A stretch of DNA of 64,000 nucleotides, from the NCBI GenBank assembly GCA_011364985.1, contig RDOC01000001.1:155124-219123 (forward strand), read 5' to 3'. The stretch is from Candidatus Thorarchaeota archaeon (lineage in GTDB: Archaea; Asgardarchaeota; Thorarchaeia; Thorarchaeales; Thorarchaeaceae). Under the pieces are notes generated by a model. That model saw only the letters and a list, made by a program, of their open reading frames with translations. It was not told the origin of the DNA and searched no databases. Below are positions 43,306 to 52,616 of the stretch, piece by piece. Position 1 is the stretch's first letter. Every line of letters starts with the position of its first letter. The position numbers and the translations under genes were made by a program.

Positions 43306-45020
43306 ATATTCATCCAGACCAATTAGGAGAACGCTTTACCTATCAAATCGTAATATACGGTGAGCTTTGGTGGAAGGCAATCTTTCCAGTAGCATACACC
43401 ATGCGATTTGTTTTATTGTCAGATATTGATATTGCTGCAATCAGCGTACCAATATCCCATGATTTTCGCCAAGATGGGGAGTATAAGTGGTTCCTATTAC
43501 AAACTGGGCAGAACCGCCTCTTTCCCACAATGCAAGCTTACAAATTCAGACTAGACAGCAATGAATCAGGACTAGTGGACTGGTGCTTTTATCAAAAGAA
43601 TGGATTAATCCACAGCTATGGGTCAGCACTTCCTAACCGAACAAACGTGGCTCTCTTGGATGCAGCTGAGTACTACTTCTGTATGGTAAGTCATTCAGCG
43701 TTGCCGCGTACAGTCACGGCTTTCTTCAAGCCCACCGAGCTGGAGATTTTGGAACCCGGAGAGTCATTGAAGGTCAATATGCTCCAAGCAGTAGAGGCGC
43801 AACAACGAACGTTCTATCAACTAAGTCTTCTCCAAGGAGTTCACTATGAAATCTCTGCCAACTGTGAAGCAAGTATGGATGTAGCATTCAAGATATACAA
43901 AGGACCTGCAACCGGTGCAATATCACTCGATTTCTCTGATGGGGGATATGGTGAAACGGAGATCGTCACTGATCTGATTCTTTGGGGTCAATTCTCTTCC
44001 TATTCCTCTGGGAGGAGAAGACCTGAAGAACCAGGTGGAGCTGAGTCACAATTGGAAACAGGGTGGAATGGAGACATTATCGATCATTCACGAATGATTC
44101 TCGAATTGCTAGTAGAGTCAGGAGAGGGAGATGTTACGTTGGCCGTCACTCAAAGTGTAGAAGCACCAATAGTTACGGTAGGCAGTAGTATCGCATGTCC
44201 ATTGGACAACTATGAAGGGCCCTATTGGTATCTCTTCCAATTGATGGACCTTCAAGGGATGACCGTCTACGACATAACCCTGAACCATTCCGCTGGTCTG
44301 GCCACATCGTATTCTGTCTTTCAATCCATGAGATTCGATCAGAGCTATCTGTATAATGAAAGGCAATGGTTGGATGAAAAAAGCAGAACATATGTGGAAA
44401 GAAGACAGGACTATGATGTCCATGTGTTATGGGACAGCTACGACCCCGGGGGAAGCCAGACTTATTTGGTGTATCAGCCGATGGCAGGAAACCAATGGCT
44501 TCTTGTTGAAGTGCCAAATATTGATATCTCATCCCGTTTGACCGGAGAAATCAATGTCTCAATAAAGGCATCACCACATTTCGACGCAACGATGGGTAAT
44601 AGTCAACATATTGATGTCAAGGAGAATCAAGCTGCTGTGTTGCGAATACCACTCGAAAGCAGTCACACCTATGGCATTGAGATTACAGCTATTAATGGGA
44701 GCAGCTATGCAGACTGTGCGCTGTACAATGAGAGCGGGTTCTTCCTGACTGGTCAATTCGAATACTTATGGTATTATACTCCAAGGCAAAAAAATGAAGA
44801 TGTGAGATACAGGTGTTACTACATTGCATCGACTGGATTGCATGCGTTCATAATTTCAGGCGATGGCGATGCTCCCGTAACTGTGAGGATATTTGAACTC
44901 GGGCAGGCAATACCTATCGATCTGACCATTACATTCTTGGGTATGATAGGTGCTGCTTCAGGGGGTATTGTTGTCGGCGTCCTAATTGGAAGGAGAAAGT
45001 ACGGTCCAGTGATAAAGTGA
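43306..45020 (+). CDS. Exported PPC-like protein, C-terminal part with membrane anchor (after frameshift)
   Basis: The track's 539-aa ORF begins at ATG 43401, but its frame is open upstream through 'VDIHPDQLGERFTYQIVIYGELWWKAIFP' and overlaps the end of the previous ORF, fitting one indel at about 43270-43316. It has no signal peptide of its own, yet ends in a membrane helix (ITFLGMIGAASGGIVVGVLIG) and a short basic tail, as expected for the rest of a type I surface protein. Repeated beta-domains with 'GQNRLFPTMQAYKFRLDSNESG'-like strands fill it. The whole protein would be about 675 residues. Function unknown. Confidence 0.55.
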
Positions 45021-45060
45021 AATAAGAGAATTGCCAACTCTAAAATCAATAATCAGGAAA

Positions 45061-45093
45061 GGGCCTGCTGCATCCACATTTGCAGCAGGGCCC
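45061..45093 (+). terminator. Strong hairpin downstream of exported-protein gene
   Basis: GGGCCTGCTGCA and TGCAGCAGGGCCC form a 12-bp stem with one bulged G and an 8-nt loop, about 40 nt after the stop at 45020. No T-run follows, so it may stabilise or terminate the transcript. Confidence 0.45.
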
Positions 45094-45257
45094 GCGGAAG
45101 AGAGGAGTAGGGAAATCTGCAAGGTTTCTTTAACTCTAATCCTGAATGGCGAAAATCATATTTTCATCGAAGACATTTCGGAAACTCAAATAATCATATA
45201 GTGTATGACGACTTTCCTAAATAATAGCTATCATTAAAGCAGGCCAAACGGTTCAAT
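45094..45257. other. Intergenic, nothing recognised
   Basis: No coding frame supported between the hairpin and the convergent oligoendopeptidase stop. Confidence 0.4.
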
Positions 45258-47102
45258 TCATACGGACTCGTAGCGGGACTGAACAAGTTCTCTAAGGTCA
45301 CTAAGAAAGCGTTCCGCCTGCTTGGTACCAAGCTCCCAAAATGCAGGGTCAGAAATATCATAACCAAACTCAAGTAATTGGTCATGAGGACTTTGGCTAC
45401 CGCCCTTGGAAAGCAGCTTCTTGAATCGTTCTACAAATGTAGAACCTTCCTGCTTATAGGTCTCGTAGAGGGCAAAGACCAGCATCTGTGCAAAGCAGTA
45501 GCTATAATTGTAGAAACGGAAGTTAGGTTTGTAAAAATGGGGAATTCGTGCCCATTCATAGTCGATGTAATCTGCTTCTGCCCAATCCACAGTCTCGCCA
45601 AAGATCTCTCTTCTAGCCTCACTCCACAAGATACACGCAGCATCGGCATCGATAACCTTCCCGGCTTCAATCGCCTCATACACTTTCTTCTCAAAGAATG
45701 CTCTGACACCGACATAGTAGACTATATAGAAGAAGCGGGTTAGCAGTTCTCCAAGTGTTTCGATTTTCTGTTCCCTCGATTCAGCCAGTGAGAGTAGTCT
45801 CTCGGAGAGTAGCAGCTCTCCAAAGACGCTGCCCATTTCTGCCATACAATGACCCGGGGACCTGCTTAGTACTGATTGTGCATGCAGAGCATAGTGTCCT
45901 TGAACAGCATGCCCATTCTCATGAGTAAGAGTGAATATGTCGCTCAGGGAGTTGTCATAAGTTGTCTGTATGAAAGAAGTCTTCGCATGGAACCAATAGG
46001 TACAGAATGCCCCGCTACGTTTTCCAACACGACTGGCAGCGTCAACCCGTTTCCCATCAAACATGTTTTTTACTATTGTCCCCATCTCTTCATCAAATGA
46101 GCTATATGCATCAATCACCATTTTCTTAGCCATGGGCCATTCAAGGGACCAGTCTGACTTCACAGTCATTGGAGCAATGACATCAAATCCTGCCAACTTC
46201 TCAAGTCCTAGAACTCTGCCTTTAAGCCTCAGAAACTCTCGATATTTGCCAGCAGTATTCTTGATTGCAGAAAGGAGACTCTCTATCGTCTTTTCATCCA
46301 CATCTTGATCTAGAAGGCTCTGTGTCATTGAAGACGGCATTCCCCTTCTCTTTGTCATGGAGAAATGGTCTGCACAGATTGAACGCAGTGCATAGGCATG
46401 TAGAAGACCATCATCATGAAGGCTCTTGTACTCCATTGCTGATGCCATTTTGCGAATATTCCGGTTCGGATTACTTCTCAGAGCACTGAGTGAGGAGTAT
46501 GGCAGTATCTTTTTCTCACCATCAATCTCAACTTCATATTTCTTTCTCGATACCCATGTTTGCCTCAATTCTTCAAAGAGAAAGATGCCATAGAGGTCCT
46601 TTGATACAATGATTCTCTCTTCATCATCGGATAGTCGATATGGAAGCCAAGCTGCCAGTTTCTCAAGCCAGTGACGATGCCGAGCAAGGGCAGCGTTTTC
46701 GAGCAAGTCTGGGGATTCATGTGCTACCTTTCCTAGTCGGATGTACAACGGTTTCTCTATCTGCTCGAATTTCCTGCGCGCTTCTTCTCCCCATTGCCTC
46801 AGCTGGATGGAGATCCTATCTTGACTATTTGCAGAAAAACTCAATCTGCAATAAAGATTCAAATCCATGAATCTGGCATAGAGCTGTTCGTACTCATCAA
46901 TGAACATCTTCAGGGCATGTGGGTTCATTGATTCGATTTCATCCATGTATTTGCGGGAAAAAGACTCCGCTTCCTCAATCGTCTCCTGAAGCATATCATG
47001 AACTTCATCTGGAGATGCACCGTTGACAATCTGAGAGAGATCCCATGACATATTGTTGTCAGACATCGCCGTAACCCGAATCGGCTGGGTTCCGTGCCCC
47101 AA
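45258..47102 (-). CDS. pepF: Oligoendopeptidase F (M3B family)
   Basis: Zinc metallopeptidase cleaving short peptides in the cytosol. The HExxH motif appears as TLTHENGHAVQGHYA (near residue 390), with the downstream Glu region 'CMAEMGSVFGELLLSERLL'. 'FWFHAKTSF'-type sequence before it and 'RFYNYSYCFAQMLVFALYETY' after it are typical of PepF. 614 residues matches the family. TTG 47102 is supported by AAAGGAG 8 nt upstream; ATG 47066 is the alternative. The specific peptide role is unknown. Confidence 0.92.
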   Translation of the reverse strand: MGHGTQPIRVTAMSDNNMSWDLSQIVNGASPDEVHDMLQETIEEAESFSRKYMDEIESMNPHALKMFIDEYEQLYARFMDLNLYCRLSFSANSQDRISIQLRQWGEEARRKFEQIEKPLYIRLGKVAHESPDLLENAALARHRHWLEKLAAWLPYRLSDDEERIIVSKDLYGIFLFEELRQTWVSRKKYEVEIDGEKKILPYSSLSALRSNPNRNIRKMASAMEYKSLHDDGLLHAYALRSICADHFSMTKRRGMPSSMTQSLLDQDVDEKTIESLLSAIKNTAGKYREFLRLKGRVLGLEKLAGFDVIAPMTVKSDWSLEWPMAKKMVIDAYSSFDEEMGTIVKNMFDGKRVDAASRVGKRSGAFCTYWFHAKTSFIQTTYDNSLSDIFTLTHENGHAVQGHYALHAQSVLSRSPGHCMAEMGSVFGELLLSERLLSLAESREQKIETLGELLTRFFYIVYYVGVRAFFEKKVYEAIEAGKVIDADAACILWSEARREIFGETVDWAEADYIDYEWARIPHFYKPNFRFYNYSYCFAQMLVFALYETYKQEGSTFVERFKKLLSKGGSQSPHDQLLEFGYDISDPAFWELGTKQAERFLSDLRELVQSRYESV

Positions 47103-47175
47103 TAAAAGAACTCCTTTATGGCAGGTTTCCGGTAAGCGCTAAGTTAAATTCGCGCAGAAAACACTGGCATCAACA

Positions 47176-47826
47176 ATGAATAAGCCTCAATATGACCTCC
47201 ACATTCACTCCAACTTTTCAGACGGAATTCCAAGTGTTGCCCAGATAGTAGAAAGAGCGTCAGAGCTTCGCTTGAAAACTATCGCAATAACAGACCACTT
47301 CTGGCCATCCTTAGGATCTCAAAGAGGAGGGCTTGGAACGATAGAAGAACGGCGTATGCAAATTGCCGTCCTCAGAGAGGATTTCCCTGCAATGACAATC
47401 CTTGATGGGGCAGAGATTGATATTCTCTCCAATGGTGGATTTGTACCTGTTGCTGGCGGCCCCGACAAGTTTGATCTTGTAATTGGCTCGGTGCATTGGC
47501 TATCTGGATCTGAACAATGGACATCAGCAATGCTGAAAACACTCGCAATGACCCACTTTGATGTTCTTGGTCACTGGGATGGCTACCTGACAACTTACAA
47601 GCATGAAGAAGGAGTCAAGGTGGCGGAGGCGCTTGCAGAGGCTGAAGTAGCAATCGAACTCAGTTCAAGGTATGAACCTGTGCATACGGAGTTTCTAGAA
47701 GCAGCACGGGATGCAGGATGTCTGTTTACACTTGGCAGTGACTCTCATAGCTTGGACACCATAGGAAAATTAGATGACCAATTCAAATTAGCTGTTGCGC
47801 TGGATCTTACACTATTGAATGCATAA
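47176..47826 (+). CDS. PHP-domain phosphoesterase
   Basis: PHP metal motifs in order: 'YDLHIHSNFSDG' near residue 6, 'TIAITDHFWPS', 'LDGAEIDIL', 'LVIGSVHW', 'DVLGHWDGY' and 'FTLGSDSHSLD'. These are the His/Asp/Glu ligands of the trinuclear site. 216 residues is a single-domain PHP protein, comparable with histidinol-phosphatase-like or nucleotide-phosphodiesterase members. Substrate unknown. It diverges from pepF across ~73 bp. Confidence 0.85.
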   Translation: MNKPQYDLHIHSNFSDGIPSVAQIVERASELRLKTIAITDHFWPSLGSQRGGLGTIEERRMQIAVLREDFPAMTILDGAEIDILSNGGFVPVAGGPDKFDLVIGSVHWLSGSEQWTSAMLKTLAMTHFDVLGHWDGYLTTYKHEEGVKVAEALAEAEVAIELSSRYEPVHTEFLEAARDAGCLFTLGSDSHSLDTIGKLDDQFKLAVALDLTLLNA

Positions 47827-47918
47827 ATACCCTAGAAACAGACGGATTCTTAGGACCCAGAAGGCTTTTCTCATGCCATTCCTTCATTACAACAAGACGT
47901 AGTCAGGAGAGTAGTGCT

Positions 47919-48344
47919 ATGGGTGATAACAAATTCATTTTTCCTTCAGAGGAATGGATTGAGAAATATGAAGAAGTCCTGAACGCCAGCAAAGAATACG
48001 AAGACGCGGCCTATGATTGGGAAGGAGACTTCGTATTTGAGATAGAACCAGATGGAGAGATAATAAAGGAGTCCATCCGGTTCTATTTGGATCTATGGCA
48101 TGGGAAGTGTAGGTCTGCACGGATGGCTGGAGCCAATGATACGGCCGAGTTCACTTACGCTGGCCCCTATAAGAATTGGAAGCTCCTCTTCGACAAGAAG
48201 ATAGACCCGATAAAGGGCCTGATGCAGAGGAAATTCAAGTTGGGCAAAGGAAATGACATGGGGAAGATAATGCGCTATACCAAAGCGGCTATGGAACTTG
48301 TCAATGCGACAACGAAAGTCCCCACCAAGTTCCTTGATGAGTAG
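47919..48344 (+). CDS. SCP2-like sterol-carrier-domain protein
   Basis: 141 residues. The order 'DFVFEIEPDGEIIKESIRFYLDLWHGKCRSARM', then 'AEFTYAGPYKNWKLLFDKKIDPIKGLMQRKFKLGKGNDMGKIMRYTKAAMELV', follows the SCP2 fold: N-terminal strands, then a ligand-binding helix, 'G..D...lm.gkl...Gd...l' and a last helix. Such small archaeal proteins probably bind a hydrophobic ligand; which one is unknown. GGAGAG lies upstream of ATG 47919. Confidence 0.75.
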   Translation: MGDNKFIFPSEEWIEKYEEVLNASKEYEDAAYDWEGDFVFEIEPDGEIIKESIRFYLDLWHGKCRSARMAGANDTAEFTYAGPYKNWKLLFDKKIDPIKGLMQRKFKLGKGNDMGKIMRYTKAAMELVNATTKVPTKFLDE

Positions 48345-48404
48345 TTCATGGGTAAATCCATAGAATCACATACTTAATACGATATCAAAGCTTCAAAAGA
48401 GGCT

Positions 48405-49496
48405 ATGCCCTCCATTCGAACACCGATATGCGAAATTCTAGGAATTAAGCATCCGATTCTTCAAGGGGGAATGGGACCGTACAAGACTGAAGATCTTGCA
48501 ATTGCTGTATCAAATGCGGGTGCGCTTGGGGTTATCAGCAGTATTGGCATGGCAGCGACACTTCTGCCAGACGCCGCCCCCATAGACGCAGTGAAACTCT
48601 TTGGTATGGATCCTCCAACAGTCATTCTGCAGAAATCAATCGAGAAAGTTGCCAAGGAAACAAGACAGTCAGGAGGCGTCTTTGGCGTCAATATTCCTGT
48701 CGCCTCTGAATTTATCCTTGCCTCACAGATATTTTCTAAACAGGTTCTCGAATCTCGCTCGGATGATTCGGATATAGAAAGATCTCTCAGGGTTGTTGTG
48801 ACATCCGCTGGAAACCCTACTCCATGGGCTGAACTAAAGAAACATGGTCTGATTTGGATTCACGTCGTGCCATCAGTTTATCATGCAAAAAAGGCTGAGA
48901 AAGCAGGTGTGGATATCATAGTTGCTTCGGGGCATGAAGGGGGCGCCCATGTCTCATGGGATCCTGTTCACTCCATCGTATTAGTTCCCGCTGTGGCAAA
49001 GGCAGTTAAGACGCCAGTTGTTGCAGCAGGAGGATTCTGCGATGGGAGATCGCTAGCCTCAGCATTGAGTCTTGGAGCTGAAGGAATACAAATGGGTACA
49101 AGGTTCATTGCCACCAAAGAAAGCGACTTCGAACCAATATGGAAGCAAGCTATCATGTCACATGAGGAAAGAGAGACTCTTGTGGGCAGGGGCATTTTTG
49201 GCCCAATGAGATTCCTGAGGAATAGACGTGCAGAGCAAATAGTAGAACAGACACTCCAAGATTTGCCACGTTTTTATCTCGGAAAACCCATTGACTCCAA
49301 CGCAGAGATACTAAGGCTGGAAAGGACCGGATTTGACGACCTTCTTGACGCAAAGAAAGATACTTCCTTGATGTTCGGTGGAGAGGTGGTTGGTAGAATC
49401 AGTGACATGCCAACGGTGAAAGAGCTAATCACAGAGATTATAGAAGAAGCTGCTTCAACTCTTCGATGGCTCCTTCAGTATGTTGATGAAAGGTAG
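48405..49496 (+). CDS. Nitronate monooxygenase / 2-nitropropane dioxygenase family
   Basis: FMN-dependent TIM-barrel. 'PICEILGIKHPILQGGMG' at the N-terminus, 'GVFGVNIPV', 'VDIIVASGHEGGAHVSWDP' with the family catalytic His, and 'PVVAAGGFCDGRSLASALSLGAEGIQMGTRFIATKES' are canonical. It could oxidise nitronates or act as an enoyl reductase-like enzyme; some relatives are FabK-type. Length 363 fits. Confidence 0.88.
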   Translation: MPSIRTPICEILGIKHPILQGGMGPYKTEDLAIAVSNAGALGVISSIGMAATLLPDAAPIDAVKLFGMDPPTVILQKSIEKVAKETRQSGGVFGVNIPVASEFILASQIFSKQVLESRSDDSDIERSLRVVVTSAGNPTPWAELKKHGLIWIHVVPSVYHAKKAEKAGVDIIVASGHEGGAHVSWDPVHSIVLVPAVAKAVKTPVVAAGGFCDGRSLASALSLGAEGIQMGTRFIATKESDFEPIWKQAIMSHEERETLVGRGIFGPMRFLRNRRAEQIVEQTLQDLPRFYLGKPIDSNAEILRLERTGFDDLLDAKKDTSLMFGGEVVGRISDMPTVKELITEIIEEAASTLRWLLQYVDER

Positions 49497-49585
49497 TACG
49501 TCAGAAATAAGTGGGCGTTTACAATTCACATATACCAAGGCTTGTAGCAAAAAAGAGATTGGTACTGCAAAATAAGGTGCAGAAT

Positions 49586-50758
49586 ATGTCATGGGAATAT
49601 GATATACCAAAGATAGTCTTCGGTGAGGATGCCATTGAAGAGCTTAATCGACTGAAGGGAAATAGCGCATTCCTTGTCACTGATGGTGTTATCAACAAGC
49701 TTGGACTTGTAGAGAAGGTTGTCCAGATTCTGAGCGACAACCAGTGGAATATTGCCGTTTGGGACTGCGCAGAACAAGACCCACGTGTTTCATCGGTTCG
49801 GGAAGCTGCTGAAGGGATGAGGAACTTCTGTGCAGATATCATAGTCGCTTTGGGAGGCGGAAGCGTGATGGACACGGCAAAGGCCGCCTGGGCGCTATAC
49901 GCTCAGCCTGACATGGACCTCACAGCCCTTAACCCCTTTGAAGAGCTTGGAGTAAGGGAGAAAGCGAAACTTATCTGTATTCCAACAACCTCAGGAACAG
50001 GATCTGAAGTAACCAAGGCTGTTGTCATCAGAGAAGATGAATCAGGACGTAAGTTTGCGACAATCAATCCTGAGCTTGTACCTGACCTTGCAATACTTGA
50101 CCCTTATTTTGTGAAGGATTTACCGAAGAACCTCACCGCATGGACAGGAATGGATGCGCTCACCCACGCTGTTGAAGCATATACCTCGTCATGGAAGAAT
50201 GCCTTCTCAGATGCATGCACGATGAAGGCTGTGAAAATGGTCTTCGAATGGCTTCCAAAATCGGTTGCTGACACTTCAGATATGGATGCAAGAGGGAAGA
50301 TGCAAGTCGCTGCCTGTCTTGCGGGAATGGCCTTTAGCAATTCGCAAGTAGCACTAGCCCACTCGTTAGGACATTCTCTTGGTTCAGTCCTTCGCCTTCA
50401 TCATGGAATGTCCGTTGGAATGGCATTGCCGTACACAATCGAATATTGCTGCACGGATGAGGACACTGCCAAATACTACGCTGAGCTGGCTGCTATCATT
50501 GGAATCGTTGGGAAAAAACCCGAAACCGTCGCTAGGAAGTTCGCTGAAGCAATAAGAGTGCTAATGGAAAAGATAGACAGCCCAACAAGTCTCAAGGCTG
50601 CAAAGGTTACGAAGAAGAAGTTCAAGGAAGGACTGAACAAGCTGGTTGAATATGCCATGATGGATGCAGCAATCACCATGAGCCCGCGAAACACAGACAG
50701 CAACATAATCAAAAGGATCTATATGGCCATGTTTGATGGTGAGCCAATCGACTTCTAG
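49586..50758 (+). CDS. Iron-containing alcohol dehydrogenase (group III)
   Basis: About 390 residues from ATG 49586 (MSWEYDIPKIVFGED), preceded by AAGGTG; the track's GTG 49511 adds 25 untypical residues. 'VALGGGSVMDTAKAAWALY' is the NAD(P)-binding loop. 'IPTTSGTGSEVTKAVV' follows, and metal ligands are in 'WTGMDALTHAVEAYTS' and 'ALAHSLGHSLGSVLRLHHGMS'. It catalyses NAD(P)-linked alcohol/aldehyde interconversion. The next gene starts 14 nt after its stop and encodes an aldehyde:ferredoxin oxidoreductase, so the two probably share an aldehyde intermediate. Confidence 0.92.
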   Translation: MSWEYDIPKIVFGEDAIEELNRLKGNSAFLVTDGVINKLGLVEKVVQILSDNQWNIAVWDCAEQDPRVSSVREAAEGMRNFCADIIVALGGGSVMDTAKAAWALYAQPDMDLTALNPFEELGVREKAKLICIPTTSGTGSEVTKAVVIREDESGRKFATINPELVPDLAILDPYFVKDLPKNLTAWTGMDALTHAVEAYTSSWKNAFSDACTMKAVKMVFEWLPKSVADTSDMDARGKMQVAACLAGMAFSNSQVALAHSLGHSLGSVLRLHHGMSVGMALPYTIEYCCTDEDTAKYYAELAAIIGIVGKKPETVARKFAEAIRVLMEKIDSPTSLKAAKVTKKKFKEGLNKLVEYAMMDAAITMSPRNTDSNIIKRIYMAMFDGEPIDF

Positions 50759-50771
50759 CAGGGACGAATCA

Positions 50772-52598
50772 ATGTTTGGATATCGAGGAAAGATACTGAG
50801 GGTAAATCTAAGTTCTCAGGATATCTCTGAGATGGCATTGGACCAAGATGTTGCCCGTGAGTTCATTGGTGGAATTGGACTTGCTGCAAGTATCCTCTAC
50901 GATATGGTTGACAAAGACACCGACCCGTTAGGGCCTAACAATCCGCTTCTTATACTGAATGGTCCATTCTGCGGAACGATGATTCCCACAGGGAGCAAGG
51001 CTGCAATGTGTAGCAAGTCACCACAGACCGACCTTTGGGGACATAGCATATTTGGAGGACACTTCGGAGCAAATCTGAAGTTTGCAGGTTATGATGGTAT
51101 TTTGATTGAGGGTTCATCGGAGAAACCATGCTACATTTTGGTTGATGACTCAAATGTAGAGGTCAGAAATGCAGAACACCTCTGGGGAAGGAATACTGAA
51201 GAAACGTGGGATACTTTGAAGGAAGAGACCGGACTTAGGAATGCAGGTGTTGCACGAATCGGGCTGGCCGGTGAAAATCTCGTCAGATATGCCTGCGTCT
51301 GTGTTGACCACTATAGGGCTGCAGGGCGGACGGGCATGGGTGCGGTCATGGGCTCTAAGAAACTCAAAGCAATTGTTGTGAATGGCACAGATCGAAATGT
51401 GCCAGTGGCAGATCCAGATGGCTTGAATGAGCTAGCAAAGAGCCTCAACGAATCGTTGAGTGAAGACCCAACCTTCAACATGTATTCGGAGTTGGGCAAT
51501 GCCGGTTATGTGGATATGGCAAGCATGATGTATGGTTCCTTGCCTGCGGGGTACTATACCGTTTCAGACTTTGATTCATACAATCTCAGCGGAACAACCA
51601 TGCGTGAAACGATACTTGTTGGAAAATCAGCCTGTTACAGGTGCCCGATAGGCTGCGGTAGAGTAATTGAGATAAAAGAGGGTAAGTACGCAACAGGACG
51701 TTTTGCTGGACCTGAGTATGAGGTCATTGGTTCAATGGGAACGCTCATCCTCACCAATGATTTGGAAGCTGTCACATTCACTGCAAAACAGATGGAACTT
51801 CTGGGTATTGATTTCATATCTGGTGGAAGCACAATTGCTCTTGCATACTATCTGTTTAAGGAGGGAAGAATAACAGCCAAAGACTTGGATGGCATTACCC
51901 CCGAATGGGGCGAGTCTGATTCTGCCTTGGCATTGCTTGCAAAAATCGCCAAGAGAGAGGGAGTAGGGAACATCATGGCGGAGGGGTCTCTTGCATTCGC
52001 GAAGAAGCACGGCTGTGAAGAGCTTGCTGCGCAGGTCAATGGCCTTGAGATGCCCATGCATGATCCCAGAGGCTTCTCAGGCATGGCAATAGGATATGCG
52101 ACTTCGCCACGCGGTGCTTGCCACATGACTGCGGACATGTATAATGTGCAGATGGGGCAGACAAATGAAGCACTTGGCATTGAGAGTCAGAACAGGTTCA
52201 CCAATGAAGCAGAAATTACTGCAAAGCAACAGAACCTGAGATGTGTCACCAACTCACTACTCATTTGTCACTATTATCCAGCCTTGGCTGAGGAGTTGGT
52301 GGAGTTTATACAGAAGACAACGGGCTGGAAGGACTACTCCGTGGAGCAATTGGCTGAGAGCGGTGAGCGGATTTTCACACTCCTGCGCCTCTTCAATTTG
52401 AAGATGGGATATAGAACAGAAAACGAACGCCTACCTGAGATAGTCTTGAGCCCCCTCGAAGGTCCAACTGAGGGGTATGTACCGGACGTTGATGAGATGC
52501 TTGATACCTGGTACCAGTTCAGAGGTTGGGACAGAAAGACAGGAATGCCCCCCAAGAAGCGAATCAAGGAATTGGGGCTCTCTAGTTTTATTCAATGA
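50772..52598 (+). CDS. aor: Aldehyde:ferredoxin oxidoreductase (tungsten enzyme)
   Basis: 608 residues from ATG 50772 (MFGYRGKILRVNLSS); the track start at 50733 adds 13 residues inside the ADH gene. 'TDLWGHSIFGGHFGANLKFAGYDGILIEG' is the AOR N-domain. The 4Fe-4S ligands are Cys288, Cys291 and Cys295 (CYRCPIGCG), with the fourth at about Cys499 (LLICHYY). This spacing matches the Pyrococcus enzyme. It oxidises aldehydes to acids with ferredoxin, using a tungstopterin cofactor. Subfamily (AOR, FOR, GOR) is not certain. Confidence 0.93.
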   Translation: MFGYRGKILRVNLSSQDISEMALDQDVAREFIGGIGLAASILYDMVDKDTDPLGPNNPLLILNGPFCGTMIPTGSKAAMCSKSPQTDLWGHSIFGGHFGANLKFAGYDGILIEGSSEKPCYILVDDSNVEVRNAEHLWGRNTEETWDTLKEETGLRNAGVARIGLAGENLVRYACVCVDHYRAAGRTGMGAVMGSKKLKAIVVNGTDRNVPVADPDGLNELAKSLNESLSEDPTFNMYSELGNAGYVDMASMMYGSLPAGYYTVSDFDSYNLSGTTMRETILVGKSACYRCPIGCGRVIEIKEGKYATGRFAGPEYEVIGSMGTLILTNDLEAVTFTAKQMELLGIDFISGGSTIALAYYLFKEGRITAKDLDGITPEWGESDSALALLAKIAKREGVGNIMAEGSLAFAKKHGCEELAAQVNGLEMPMHDPRGFSGMAIGYATSPRGACHMTADMYNVQMGQTNEALGIESQNRFTNEAEITAKQQNLRCVTNSLLICHYYPALAEELVEFIQKTTGWKDYSVEQLAESGERIFTLLRLFNLKMGYRTENERLPEIVLSPLEGPTEGYVPDVDEMLDTWYQFRGWDRKTGMPPKKRIKELGLSSFIQ

Positions 52599-52616
52599 AG
52601 CGGAGGTCAATCAGGA

